From: Hermatobates lingyangjiaoensis
Lineage: Eukaryota; Arthropoda; Insecta; Hemiptera; Hermatobatidae
Reading direction: 5' to 3'
Assembly: GCA_026182355.1 (NCBI GenBank)
Contig: JAPFBL010001617.1
Location: 7,751,001-7,815,000 of the forward strand
Length of the DNA stretch: 64,000 nucleotides
Shown here: in pieces, positions 47,701 to 56,714 of the stretch
Position numbering within the stretch: the stretch's first letter is position 1
Layout: every line of letters starts with the position of its first letter
Translations under genes and position numbers: made by a program
Notes under the pieces: generated by a model
The model's input: only the letters and a program-made list of their open reading frames with translations
Database searches by the model: none
What the model was told of the DNA's origin: nothing

Positions 47701-49194
47701 TTCAGAGTCAAGAAATTCAATTAGATAATGAATTGCTTCTTCATCACTAATCCAATGTCTTTACTGACTTGTAAGGTCTTTCCTCGGTATGATGTAGCGT
47801 AAGAACTTCTCTGTTGATTTTTCCTGCCTGTTCGTATTAAGAGTTGAGAATTGCTCGTTTACAAAACTATTTATTCGTAATAGATAGTACATCCTCAACT
47901 CTGGGAAACACTTTTTCAAAGATGTCAAATACGCAATATATTCATATGCTCCAATGAAATTAAAATCAGCTAACAATACCTACTTGCTTCACCTGTGTAT
48001 TTTCAAAACAAACTTGTCTGTGAAGTTAGGAAAATACGCTTAAAGCCCTATAACTTCGTTTCTGTACTTAATTATGAATCTATTTAGAGCCTATATTTTA
48101 AGTTAGGCATACACAAATCCAGTGTCAAAGTTTCAGCTCACCATGTCTTATGGTGGCTGAGTTTACTTGTGACAAACGTTTTTGCTTTAAACGTCCATAA
48201 CTTCACTTCTACGTTGAATTTCCAAATAATTCAGAGCCTATATTTTAAGTTGGACCTACACAAATCTACTGTAAAAGTTTCAGCTTTATATGTCTTATGG
48301 TAGCTGAGTTTACTTGTGACAAAGTTTTGCGGACAAACAGACAAACCGACAAACCGATAAACCGACAAACCGACAGAAATTTTTCTAAGGGTGGATTCGG
48401 TTTCTCCAATGTATGGAACGTAAAGAAAACTTGAATTGAGTCAGTTCTAAGCAATGTACAGACAAAATCATTATTTTATTTATATAGATATAACCAAGTA
48501 TTTTATTAGTATTAAGGTGTTCCAAATTTGCTAATCCTTTTTAAATTGAAAATTATCAATGCTTCCTCAAATTTAAAAAAAAAATTACTTAAGAATGTTA
48601 ATTAATTTACTACTTTCAGTAAGACAAAACAAGTATCATTGTTATTATATATTTCTTACTAATTGTTAATTAGTGTTTTGGGGGAGTGCTCTTATCATAA
48701 ATTTAAATTAGGTGTTACTGGGAGAAACATCATACAGACCTCAGATACCATTTATCATTGCGTACAGAATAATAAACGCTTTCTAAATACTGTTCTTCAG
48801 AGCATAACCATGTCATATACTTCTGAATCGTTTGACAGTTAAATATATATGTAACGTATACCAATGATCAAATTTTAACTTGTTGATGTGGACTCAAATT
48901 TAAGTGTAATGTCATGCAGGTGAAACTACTGGAGCCATATGTGCCAAGCTTCCTATGATGCCTCTTGTAGACTTCTGCATTCGACCATTTGGAATCAGCA
49001 TTGGTCTTAGGGGATTCAGAGCCTGCGTTCAGCTGGAAACACGTGTTATCGGTAAAACTGTAGCTTCTGTCAATTTCAATTGCTTTAGACTTTCTCCTAC
49101 TGGAAATTTGCAATTGGAAGCTAACAGTGATCAACCGAACAAGGGATGGGTCAACTTAGATGCCAATAAAGTTATAAACTTGTTGCCTTTGTAA
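39587..49194 (+). CDS. Secreted DUF4773-family protein with 11-mer repeats (260 aa)
   Basis: Four exons join without breaking frame: 39,587-39,662, 43,460-43,798, 45,112-45,204 and 48,920-49,194 (783 nt, 260 residues plus TAA), all with GT-AG introns in phase 1. Residues 1-20 form a signal peptide with likely cleavage after ARA. Residues 54-97 are four consecutive 11-residue units (DTTGNMVDSVK type), preceded by a shorter related unit at 44-53. Such units favour an amphipathic helix. Residues 117-240 are the arthropod DUF4773 domain: CECSGLTCQCC, C140, then C177, C189, C205 and C224 in the usual spacing, giving ten cysteines for about five disulfides. The protein is expected to be secreted. 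The family's function is unknown, and I infer none. An AATAAA follows the stop by 64 bases. The introns are loaded with transposon debris, while the exons are clean and GC-richer. Confidence 0.92.
40425..40600 (+). repeat. hAT-like MITE (repeat Y) in intron 1
   Basis: The block GGGTGCCACGTGCCAGTAGA.. through AAAGTTGACAAACATCTGGC and CTTGAGAGCTGAGCTG is shared at high identity with 45,712-45,878 in intron 3, same orientation. The GC-rich first 60 bases resemble the hAT-type end at 38,507. Confidence 0.75.
40768..40782. repeat. Target-site duplication, left
   Basis: TAAGGAATTTTCATA, repeated exactly at 41,556-41,570 on the other side of the non-LTR element fragment. Confidence 0.9.
40783..41555 (+). 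pseudogene. 5'-truncated non-LTR element: RNase H domain and tail
   Basis: The frame reads SNSQAAIKAF, then RNRIFLYRVPGHAGVEGIERADE, the RNase H signature of I/Jockey-type elements. The catalytic Asp of S-D-S-Q is Asn here, and Asn of GNE-AD is Ile. A stop follows at about 41,060. Further on, with frameshifts, come LRILTGFLASHCRLNGH and LCRFCKIEEETPLHLLVDC, the usual C-terminal Cys/His motif. The 3' end is a (TAA)n-type tail, as in the I clade. Exact 15-base target duplications flank the piece, so it inserted as an already truncated copy, in sense orientation within intron 1 of the DUF4773 gene. Confidence 0.9.
41556..41570. repeat. Target-site duplication, right
   Basis: TAAGGAATTTTCATA, identical to 40,768-40,782. 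The first TAA could equally belong to the element's (TAA)n tail. Confidence 0.9.
41640..41910 (-). mobile_element. hAT-like MITE ends
   Basis: On the minus strand CAGAGGCATAGCAATTCTTT begins at 41,722 and a diverged TAGGCGCGTAGCAACCCTTT at 41,905. Both match the CAGAGGCGTAGC terminal type, each followed by a similar GGTCGTATGATTTT/GGTCGTATCATTTG block. It is probably two tandem or nested short elements, without transposase. Confidence 0.45.
41911..43459. other. Remainder of intron 1, AT-rich
   Basis: No second gene seen. A tRNA-T-arm-like GTGGATTCGAATCG at 41,999 has no acceptor stem and is discounted. The intron ends with TTATGTTTTTTAG at 43,459. Confidence 0.5.
43460..43798 (+). CDS. DUF4773 gene, coding exon 2 (11-mer repeats, first Cys cluster)
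   Basis: The acceptor is TTTTTTAG|ATTACTAC and the donor AATAAAA|GTATTT. It encodes residues 26-138: a short N-terminal segment, the 33-base (11-codon) repeats at 43,543-43,674, an Ala-rich stretch and CECSGLTCQCC. The reading frame stays open past the donor to 43,827, but the splice gives the conserved continuation into exon 3. Confidence 0.9.
43513..43674 (+). repeat. 33-bp (11-codon) coding tandem repeats
   Basis: Units at 43,543, 43,576, 43,609 and 43,642 encode DTTGNMVDSVK, ETAGNAVDTVK, DTTGNMVEVVK and DTVVDTASSAA, with a 30-base related unit at 43,513. Substitutions conserve the hydrophobic/charged pattern. The protein-level repeat has been kept while the DNA diverged. Confidence 0.9.
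44330..44731. repeat. AT simple-sequence region in intron 2
   Basis: ATATAGTATTATATAATA-type repeats at 44,330-44,460 and a pure (AT)n tract at 44,701-44,731. No palindromic retroelement tail adjoins this (AT)n. Confidence 0.9.
45112..45204 (+). CDS. DUF4773 gene, coding exon 3
   Basis: The acceptor is TTCTTTCCAG|TGTGC and the donor ATATCAG|GTAAGT (consensus). Codes MCLAIGVLPRDLAIEFSFNI.., the conserved N/MCL-(x)8-(D)-(hydrophobic beta) segment of DUF4773. Phase 1 at both ends. Confidence 0.92.
45712..45878 (+). repeat. hAT-like MITE (repeat Y) in intron 3
   Basis: Same sequence and orientation as 40,425-40,600, including GGGTGCCACGTGCCAGTAGA. The two copies bracket exons 2 and 3 of the DUF4773 gene. 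Confidence 0.75.
46055..46295 (+). pseudogene. Mariner transposase C-terminus fossil
   Basis: Reads ..PSNLHFFGPLKECLKE.., the mariner block around the third catalytic Asp (normally S-D-Y-H-L-F-G-P-L-K), with Asp replaced by Asn. After a stop and frameshift it reads VWDWLKRQGKEFFAAGIK, the usual C-terminal helix. Flanking inverted repeats were not found. The copy is dead, in intron 3. Confidence 0.85.
46321..47050 (-). mobile_element. Non-autonomous Helitron
   Basis: The 3' terminus on the minus strand is CCGTCAAAGACGGGTACGTT then TGCTAG|T: a short GC hairpin followed by CTAG, the Helitron end, with host T after it. The body shares AGAAAATTT..TCTGTC and CAAGTTTTCTTTACGTTTCA blocks with the neighbouring element at 47,055-48,489. 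The 5' border is unclear and may lie near 47,050, directly against that neighbour. The interior includes ~135-base tandem repeats. Confidence 0.6.
46660..47035 (-). repeat. ~135-bp tandem repeats with a tRNA-like segment
   Basis: Two and a half units (about 46,715-46,851, 46,852-46,986 and a partial one) share ATTTATTTATAATACATTTG and CACTACTGTCATCGGCGA. Read on the minus strand the unit contains GTAGCCCAGTGG then GCGCTAGCTTTTGACTGGGA (clearest at 46,665-46,710), which resembles the 5' half of a tRNA with a degenerate A box. No intact tRNA can be folded by eye. Confidence 0.6.
47055..48489 (-). mobile_element. Helitron with helicase remnant
   Basis: The minus-strand 5' end is TCTATATAAATAAAATAATG after an A. 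The 3' end is ACGGGTACGTTTGCTATGT (CTAT in place of CTAG). Both fit Helitron termini. Near the 5' end a ~145-base segment is duplicated (48,040-48,182 and 48,183-48,325; TTTAAGTT..CACAAATC...GTGACAAA). At about 1.4 kb it is much shorter than an autonomous Helitron, so most of Rep-helicase is deleted. Confidence 0.75.
47395..47990 (-). pseudogene. Helitron (PIF1-like) helicase C-terminus, decayed
   Basis: On the minus strand, in broken frames: EEAIHYLIEFLDSEF, then KLKVGEPIML, then further on LSTLK..LQSPVRVYFAMTLT. These correspond to the E-F-L-N-S, LKVGxPIMLLRNL and KRLQFPVRLAFAMTINK blocks of the Helitron helicase C-terminal region. A stop precedes KLKVG, and the NLD segment is lost. It is non-functional. 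Confidence 0.7.
48920..49194 (+). CDS. DUF4773 gene, coding exon 4 (C-terminus)
   Basis: The acceptor is GTCATGCAG|GTGAAAC and TAA is at 49,192-49,194. It encodes residues 170-260: C177, C189, then GLRGFRACVQLETRVIG and FNCF, the second half of the DUF4773 domain, followed by a 30-residue tail rich in Asn/Leu. The upstream ATG codons at 48,955 are internal to the domain, not starts. Confidence 0.93.
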
Positions 49195-49257
49195 TGCGAT
49201 AAATATATCAAAAATTTTTTTAAGTAAAATTTGTAGAAATTTTACACGATTTTGTAT

Positions 49258-49263
49258 AATAAA
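49258..49263 (+). terminator. Polyadenylation signal AATAAA, DUF4773 gene
   Basis: AATAAA begins 64 bases after the stop codon in a short AT-rich 3' UTR. Confidence 0.7.
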
Positions 49264-49439
49264 AATATTGCAATTCAATTATTTCAGAATTTCCATTCTT
49301 GACCATGATTGTATTGTTAGATGTATTCGAGAATTATTTTTTTACATATTTCACTCATATTCACTTATGAGGGTATTTAATTATTTTTATTGAACTACTT
49401 TTAAAATGGGTTCATGAAATTGGGATGTAGCTGGAAGGT

Positions 49440-49797
49440 TTCTACTTTTTCCCGGCCACCATGAGTTAAAAACAGCTTCACAGAAACTACCCCTCTGAAG
49501 AGTCATCACATTAGAATGTAACCTGCCTTGCATAACTTGTATGCAAAGGCACAAACATCACCGTAGTTACCACAATACACTTGCATAAGTCTTCTTTTAG
49601 TAAACTCGAACTCATGAGAAACTATTTAAAATTACAATATATCGAACCAAAGGTCAAGTGTGGTTTATTAGTTAGCATGCATGGAACTACTTCAGAATTT
49701 GTGGAGTTCGATGAAAAATGTTATTCCCAATTCCCCTGGAGAGGAAATAAAGAAATTACCTGTACCAAGACTCCTCTGTAGATTCATCTCAGTTAAG
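49440..49797 (+). other. Unassigned open stretch
   Basis: A 66-codon frame at 49,581-49,781 (contains KCGLLVSMHGTTSEFVEFDE) lies immediately left of the 400-base inverted repeat. Its composition is less AT-rich than average. I do not recognise it. It could be a retroelement relic or a fragment of a host gene. It has no splice or start context. Confidence 0.25.
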
Positions 49798-50195
49798 TAG
49801 TATTAGTGGAACTAACAAGCGTAGTGCATTAGTGCCATCGTAAATGACCTCTCCACCTGACCACTACATATCTTCAATCCGACAAACTGATTGATTCTGT
49901 TAATGTTTTTAGAATTTTACTGAAGAAATAATTCATAAAAAAAGTTTTCAACGGAACTCCAAGTTAACTTTTTTTAAAGAACAGTATTTTATTAATTGTT
50001 TTAGAAGAATCAAAAATGTTATTATAAAAATCAAACTCAGATCACTGAGTCTAATCGAACTCGTGCGTACCTGCTATATCTTTCCCATTCTGCTTCGTTC
50101 TCTGATTTCTAAAATGAGCTTTAGCTTTTTAGTTCTTTAATAAAATTTATAGTTGTATTCAGAAGTATCTCTCAGATTTATAGGTTTTAGATATG
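49798..50195 (+). repeat. Inverted repeat, left arm (~400 bp)
   Basis: Begins AGTATTAGTGGAACTAACAA and ends GGTTTTAGATATGTTTAGAA. It is the reverse complement of 51,378-51,785 with only a few differences. The outer ends carry no obvious target duplication. Confidence 0.92.
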
Positions 50196-50199
50196 TTTA

Positions 50200-50599
50200 G
50201 AATATGGTAAAAGCGGTGTATATAAATTAAAGTGTAAAGACTGTAAGCAGATATACATAGGGCAAACTGGAAGAACATTAAAACAAAGATTTAAAGAACA
50301 TATTAATGATCATGTAAATAACACGAATAAATCAAATTTTGCTAACCATTTAAAAAAACACGGACTTGAACTCGACAGTATTAAACTCAATGAAATTAAT
50401 TAAAATAGGACAAAAAGGTAAAAGATTAAATGTAATAGAAGAAATGGATATATATAAACACAAAAATACTGATAACCTAATAAACGAACAAATCAAGCAC
50501 CAGGCAGACATAATATTTAAACCAATAGAAAACATGAAAAGACGACAAGACGGACAGGACAGAGACGACTTAAAGTTTAATAGACAAAAAACAGATTAA
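50200..50599 (+). pseudogene. Penelope-like GIY-YIG endonuclease remnant
   Basis: The frame from 50,200 reads SGVYKLKCKDCKQIYIGQTG then RTLKQRFKEH, a complete-looking GIY-YIG core with the C-x2-C pair, then NKSNFANHLKKHG. It stops at TAA 50,401-50,403. The continuation (IGQKGKRLNVIEEMDIYKHK...) is in another frame to about 50,599, so one frameshift separates the halves. There is no RT upstream: the left inverted arm directly abuts it. It belongs to a different PLE lineage from the copy at 19.8 kb. Confidence 0.88.
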
Positions 50600-50797
50600 A
50601 CAAAATAAAATAAAATAAAACTGTTAGGTAGGAAATTTAGGCATATATATTGGCACCATTGAGTTAAAATAGGTATTTATATCCATGATTTTGGAAGGGT
50701 AACATTAGTCCCATTGATGATGCAGCCATTCCGAAACCGGTCGGGCGACTTCAACAGCGATAGACGAGGTATTACGGTTGATAATGATATCTTATTA
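50600..50797 (+). repeat. PLE 3' tail with core motif
   Basis: After an AATAAAATAAAATAAAA run, the tail has CATTGATGATGCAGCC, ATTCC, GAAACCGGTC (50,714-50,743), matching the TGATGA / GAAA / self-complementary ACCGGT + C pattern of the other tails. The next 45 bases (AGCGATAGACGAGGTATTAC.. to ATGATATCTTATT) recur at 51,788-51,831. Confidence 0.6.
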
Positions 50798-51377
50798 TGA
50801 AAGTAACCGTTTCTGCGGAGAGGAGTCTATTGTTGCACCGTTAAGGAGTTCATCGCTTGTAGCTTGATGAATTTAAAGGGAAGGATTTATCCACTGATTT
50901 TGGAGAAGTAGCCCCTTTTTCTTAGTGAACATTAGGGTATTTTTTCCCTTTCGTAATATTTGTATTTTTGTTGAGTCCTTTTTTTCTAAGGGTGTAGTAA
51001 TTGGTTTGTACAAATTAATTAAAATTGTTGTTTCATAAATCAATCAATTTTTTAAATTGATTTATAAATCACCATATTAGTCTAGTCAGTTTTTTTTAAA
51101 AGTAAGGTATCATTTTTTAAACATATTTAAAAGTTCAAATTAAATTAAAGAACTTCGGGGTGTAACAGTTGTGCACAAGTTCATACACCAGGTGCACAAG
51201 TTTCATGTCACATATTGTTACAACGAAATTCTTCTTTTATATACGATTTATGGAAGCTGCAGTTTACTTAAATTAACGTCAGCAATTAATGCAGACTCTG
51301 TATTGAAAAGGCGTTGGAACGTTTGATCACACTCTATGTGAATGCCAGTCAATTGCTTTTAAAAGGTTTTAAGATTT

Positions 51378-51785
51378 TTCTAAACATATCTAAAACCTAT
51401 AAATCTGAGAGATACTTCTGAATACAACTATAAATTTTATTAAAGAACTAAAAAGCTAAAGCTCATTTTAGAAATCAGAGAATGAAGCAGAATGGGAAAG
51501 ATATAGCAGGTACGCACGAGTCCGATTAGACTCAGTGATCTGAGTTTGATTTTTATAATAACATTTTTGATTCTTCTAAAACAATTAATAAAAAAATACT
51601 GTTCTTTAAAAAAAGTTAACTTGGAGTTCCGTTGAAAACTTTTTTTTTGAATTATTTCTTCAGTAAAATTCTAAAAACATTAACAGAATCAATCAGTTTG
51701 TCGGATTGAAGATATGTAGTGGTCAGGTGGAGAGGTCATTTACGATGTCACTAATGCACTACGCTTGTTAGTTCCACTAATACTT
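51378..51785 (-). repeat. Inverted repeat, right arm (~400 bp)
   Basis: Reverse complement of 49,798-50,195. The segment between the arms (about 1.18 kb) holds the GIY-YIG remnant, its tail and X2-like sequence near 51,000-51,370. Confidence 0.92.
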
Positions 51786-51786
51786 C

Positions 51787-51831
51787 ACCAGCGATAGACG
51801 GGGTATGAGGGTTGATAATGATATCTTATTT
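51787..51831 (+). repeat. Second copy of the PLE tail end
   Basis: CAGCGATAGACGGGGTATGA.. to GATATCTTATT repeats 50,755-50,797 with about three changes, directly outside the right inverted arm. It looks like a partial tail duplicate or pseudo-LTR remnant. Confidence 0.7.
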
Positions 51832-52403
51832 ACTAACCTCTGTGGCACTAACAATATGCATGTATTTACTTTCATAATAATCAGCTTAGTAAGATGTAGA
51901 CACCCACACCACAACAGTTCTAGAGCCATCTTCGCCGAACTGGTCAAAATCGCCTCGCAATACTCTATTTGTTTTCTCTTTCCTAATCTCTGCTATCACA
52001 TGTCTCTTTCGATACTCTGGTTTATTTTTTCTTACCGGTCACAGGTTCTCTTCAATCATTTTTTTTTAAAATATTCTAAGACTATAACTATGCTACAGAA
52101 AGCATTACAATATACAAATTTGTAACTACTTTAACATATACATTACTCAGAGATTGGTATCAAACGACCCCAATAAAGATGAAATTTTACAGATAAAAAG
52201 TTTCATCAGAGAAAAAAAACTATACGAATTTCTGAGTAGACACTGCATGAGTCACAGGTATTAAGATTTGAGAGTTTGTCATTCCGAAAAAAATTCTAGT
52301 GAATCAAACTCCCATCATGAATGACAAAGTCTTTTCTATATATTCTCGTGTCATTACTATTGGCTAAATTCCTCCTGACTAATCAAACTTAAAAAAATAC
52401 GTA

Positions 52404-52750
52404 TCACTTGCCAAATAACAATTCATTGCTGTGTTCATAGATTCTGGATCGAGAACTGTGATGTATATTCAACTTTGTGTAATATACGCAAACTCTATTA
52501 CTTCCATCCTTCCTTTTAACAAATATAACTGGGGATGCATACGAGCATTCTGATTCTCGAATATCAGCCATTTCCAATATTCTATTAACTTCCTCTTTTA
52601 ACATCTCTTACATAGCATAAGGAACTGAATAAAGTTTGCTTTTCACAGGCTGATCACTCGTCAAATGCACATGATATTTGACAATATTAGTGCAACCGGG
52701 CTGATCAGTAAAAACTTCACTATATCTCATTAATAGCTCCTTTACTTCCC
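52404..52750 (-). pseudogene. Gypsy-type LTR retrotransposon RT start, relic
   Basis: The minus strand reads LMRYSEVFTDQPGCTNIVKY, then HVHLTSDQPVKSKLYSVPYA, an in-frame stop, and MLKEEVNRILEMADIRES.. to YASPVIFVKRKDGSNRVC. These are the leader and first RT blocks of Ty3/Gypsy pol. It then decays (YYTKLN for the usual D-Y-R-x-L-N). No LTRs, integrase or gag were recognised nearby. It is dead. Confidence 0.85.
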
Positions 52751-54880
52751 TCTTTGTTCTGTTTATTGATTTCGTCCTATCTTAACATAATTTAAGTTTT
52801 CTCTTTTGGTACCCAAAAGCTCTATCAAATCTTCACTATTTGCAGTTCCTTCCCGTTAGGGTTTGCTCAGGCTCTGCAATAGCTGCTCTTACCGCCAGCA
52901 CTACATCTTGTTATATCATAGTGTATACACATCTTTTTGTGTACTCTTTCTACTCTTTCCATGTATTTATTTAACTGATTAGAATCATAAAGTTTCACTT
53001 TTTTCCTTACACGCACACTATTCATTCTCTCCAATAACTCTCATAACTTTGGTCTCATAACATAAAAGACAAGGAATAAGAAAATATTTTCTCAAATTTA
53101 AAAAAAAAAATTAAAAATCAATATAAAACAGATAACAAGTGGCAGGTTATTGATTGCAAACAAACTTACTCTTGGAACTCAACTTATGTCATTCGTATCC
53201 TGCCGGCAATACTCCCACTTACCAAGCTCACTAAGTGGATTTGGAAAAAACTAAATTTATCATTTATCACACTTAAACAAATTACCCACGGCTTAGAACT
53301 CAGGAGTACAAATTTCTCAGTTCCACTCTGAGAAAGTCGAACTGTGTAATACAAAAATCTTTGAGACTCAAGGATATTTGGGTGGTTCCTAACATTTCTA
53401 AGTTATTTACTAACTCATTCCCATTCCTGGGAATTCCCTTGTTTCTTGGCACTCACATGGAGATAAAATTATTTATGTTTTAATGTTTACTTTATGACCG
53501 GTCAGTATATCCAACTAGAGCCGTTTTATTGAAATCAGGAAACTTTAAATCCAGGTGGTAATATGTGTTTACTTTTGCACTCGCTGTAAAATATTATAAG
53601 GAGGGCAGTTAATCTAACCTACATATATCTAACCAAAGATTAATGTTTCATTCTATTAATGCTTTTTGATACCACATCTCCCACAGGGACATATCCATTT
53701 TGTAAACAGAAAATTAATCATTTCTGATATAAATGTCTAAGTGGGAGATGTTTATTAGTCTTTCAATCTTTGTGGTAGTACAGATAATGATTGATCCAGT
53801 TACTCCTATAAATGATATTATTGTATATTACTTAACAGGTGGATATGGAATCATTAATTTAAAACAGGAATAAAAATACTTTTGTAAACCAAAGTATTAA
53901 TTTTATTTTTTTGTAACACTAAAGTGTTAATTTAGTGTTAAGCTCCATATGGTATGAAATCATCATTAACAGCTGAACATCACTCTTGTTCTCTTAGACA
54001 GTAAATTTGTTACATGGCTTTTACCTTTTACAATTAATGACATGACCAAGAGCATATCAGTAATTTTTGATGCCTTTAGGTTAATCTTTTTTCTCTTCAG
54101 AAAGGTCTGAAAGGTCAAAATGGACCATTTTTTGTCTATTTATACCCAAATGTTTGTCCTTGCCTCCAACGATTTGAGAGAATGTTGCATGATCTGAAAG
54201 GGAGTACCATCCAGTTATAATCTTCTTCTAATAAAAGACCTTCTACATTTCTTGTATATCATATTCATCATTATATAGAGAATTCAGGAGGTAATCCACA
54301 ACTAATCATATAGGTGGTAGAGCACACCTCTCCGAGAACATGCTGTAGTGTTCAGATCTTAAGTTGTAATAGGACCAATACTTAGACTAATTATTCTTTC
54401 AAAATAATGAGGAATATGTTATAAATTTTGTGGTTTAATCCATATATGTATGTATTAGTATCATTAATCGATTGGAAGGCGTCTCTTGTGAGCTCCATCT
54501 AAATTCAAGAATAAAGCTGATGTAATCCCTTAAGGACTTCAAAATGTTTCTATTTTGTCAGAAAATGTAGAAAAATAATGTCACGATCATGGAATCACAG
54601 AAGTAGCACAAAATTAGCATCCGTTTTGTAATTAGGAAGGAATGAGTATATTTCCCATACTTAAATATTATCCAAAGTAAATGGGGTTAATGAATACACT
54701 AAGTGCTATATCTAACATTAAGATTCGTTCAAGAGTGATACATGTAGTTTGTTTAGAACACTTTGTTAGACAACTATCTATTACATTGTGGAAAGCATCA
54801 GAAAATATAGGCTTGATTGTCATTGATCACAAACGTTTTGTCATTGACAAAACGTTTCACATTTGTCAATGTCAACAAAT
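52751..54880. other. AT-rich intergenic DNA between the convergent genes
   Basis: No gene found. A minus-strand repeat X 3' fragment lies at about 53,725-53,830 (AGATGTTTATTAGTCTTTCA then TAGTACAGATAATGATTGAT). A TGTCAATG/CATTGACA dyad surrounds ATCACAAACGTTTTG at 54,815-54,875. Confidence 0.5.
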
Positions 54881-54884
54881 CCGA

Positions 54885-55445
54885 TAAGTACAGGATGTGA
54901 TCAATTATCCCAACGTAAATTTTCAGTTTTTTACTCTTTGTTGTAATCGGTATTTTATGAATTTTTTTTGTAAATTGCTAATTTTATGTTTAACTCTCTT
55001 CAAAATTTCATGGTTCTATAATAAGCCGTTTAGCGTTAAAAGACATTTTCTGAAATGTATTTCTGCAATGCTATAGTGCACTATAACACTCCTTTTGGTT
55101 AATGTAATTTTGAAGAAATCTCTCAACTTGTCACCACATCAAGTGCTATCTATTTTTAGGTATAATTCAGTCGGATACGTAAAACATTATTGCTTGTATC
55201 CTCCTCACAAGCTTTCAGATTCAATTGTAAGTAAAAATTTTTACATTTTATTGAAAAATTTACTTTTTTAGTTGTTTTAAAAATCTGTGAATTTTTTCGT
55301 TTATTATTTCTCTGATTACCATAATAATTGCAAATATAAAGAGTCTAGAATTAGCAGTTTAAAAGAAAAAAAATCCTTTTTAAAAACACATTTTGCCCAA
55401 AAAAGTAACTTTCCCATCAGGTAACATTGTCCCAAATCATAAGTT
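54885..55445 (-). repeat. Diverged repeat X internal segment
   Basis: Reverse complement of the repeat X core: GCTAATTTT..CATGGTTCTATAATAAGCCG and TTTAGCGTTAAAAGACATTT (X: AAACGGC..). It ends with AAAAAGTAACTTTCCCATCA, matching X GATGGGAAAGTCACTTTTT. It is substantially diverged, and neither terminus is present. Confidence 0.7.
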
Positions 55446-56484
55446 ACGTTAGGGTTAAAATTTTTGAAAAAGAATTGTAAAAAAAATTAATTTCAAATTT
55501 TTATTAGAATTATTAAGTCTACAAGAAGTTTTTTGTGAATATTCTTTCTTTAAATGATGAACAATAGTGTCAAATATAAACTTACAGTTTTTGAAAATTC
55601 ACATCAATTTAGAGAACATCAAATACATATAATTGTGTAATTAAAATTTCATATGAAAAAGCGAAAAAACGCTGGAAATCTGGCATGGAATCACAGTCTA
55701 GTATATGTAACACATGATAGTACAAGAACATCTATGACTAATTATTTTGCACCAATTTACTAAATCAGCAAAAAACAACTTGAGTTGTTTAAGGAGATTG
55801 CTAAAATCAATAACAAGTAGTCAGCACACGAACAAATATGAATATATCATCTAAAAAATTAAATATTTTTTTATATATGAGCAGGAGCCAGCAATCAGTC
55901 AGAAATTTCACATAACAACTAATTATAGTATTATATCTAAAATTTTCTACAATAATTATAAAAATGAAGATCATTGATGTATTATCATGGGCATAATTTT
56001 TAGTCATAAAAAAATCTTATTCTTATTTACTTTACAATGTCTAGGAATATATATTTACATTTTCAAAAAATATGTTACTTAAAAATATTTAAAATTTAAT
56101 GACTGCAAACTGTTAATAAAAAAAAATTAAACAGACATTTACAAACAGGAAACTAATAAATATTGATAACTACATTTTTTATTATTTTACAAAAAAAAAT
56201 ATGAGAGTCCTCCAACCCCCACTAATAATAGAAATATATAACCAGTTTATATACATGGAGGAATATATTAAATGATTAAAATACTGCTCCGTTACATGCT
56301 CCATTTCTTATTAAGAAATCCGGTTGGCTCTGTCGTATTATTGGTTATTACTCTAACTTGAAAAAAAAAGTATAAATGTTTGTTGAATAACAATATCGAT
56401 AAACTTAAACAATTATTTACAACGTAATTTACAAATAATATTAAGAGTAAAATCATTTACAAAATACATAAAGAGTTTTGGTCA

Positions 56485-56495
56485 TAAACATTTAT
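56485..56495 (-). terminator. Possible poly(A) signal of retn
   Basis: TTTATT on the + strand (AATAAA on the minus strand) about 105 bases downstream of the retn stop codon. Other AATAAA-like sites occur further down, so the used site is uncertain. Confidence 0.35.
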
Positions 56496-56598
56496 TAAAA
56501 TTTTTCAAGCTAACATAAATAGCTCTTAATTAAACTCGAAGGAAAATTGGAGAAACAAATAATCTACAATCATTCAGAAAAGCATTCTGAAACGAAAT

Positions 56599-56714
56599 TT
56601 AGGATTGTAGGCGACTATTTCGAGATGTTTGCGCAAACAGTACACCTTGATACATTGTACCATTTATGTCCATGCTCACAACTAGAGAATTTTCAGATCC
56701 GCTTCTTCCATCAC
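56599..56714 (-). CDS. retn: retn last coding exon (REKLES beta)
   Basis: The acceptor on the minus strand is CTGTTTTTAG|GTGATGG and TAA is at 56,599-56,601. It codes 37 residues: DGRSGSENS, then LVVSMDINGTMYQGVLFAQ and TSRNSRLQS. Confidence 0.92.

Noticed and set aside
47437..47724. 95-codon + strand open frame as a host gene
   Set aside because: It is antisense to recognisable Helitron helicase blocks on the minus strand.
52404..52604. Live retroviral-type polymerase
   Set aside because: Only the first RT blocks remain, with an in-frame stop, mutated motif and no LTRs.
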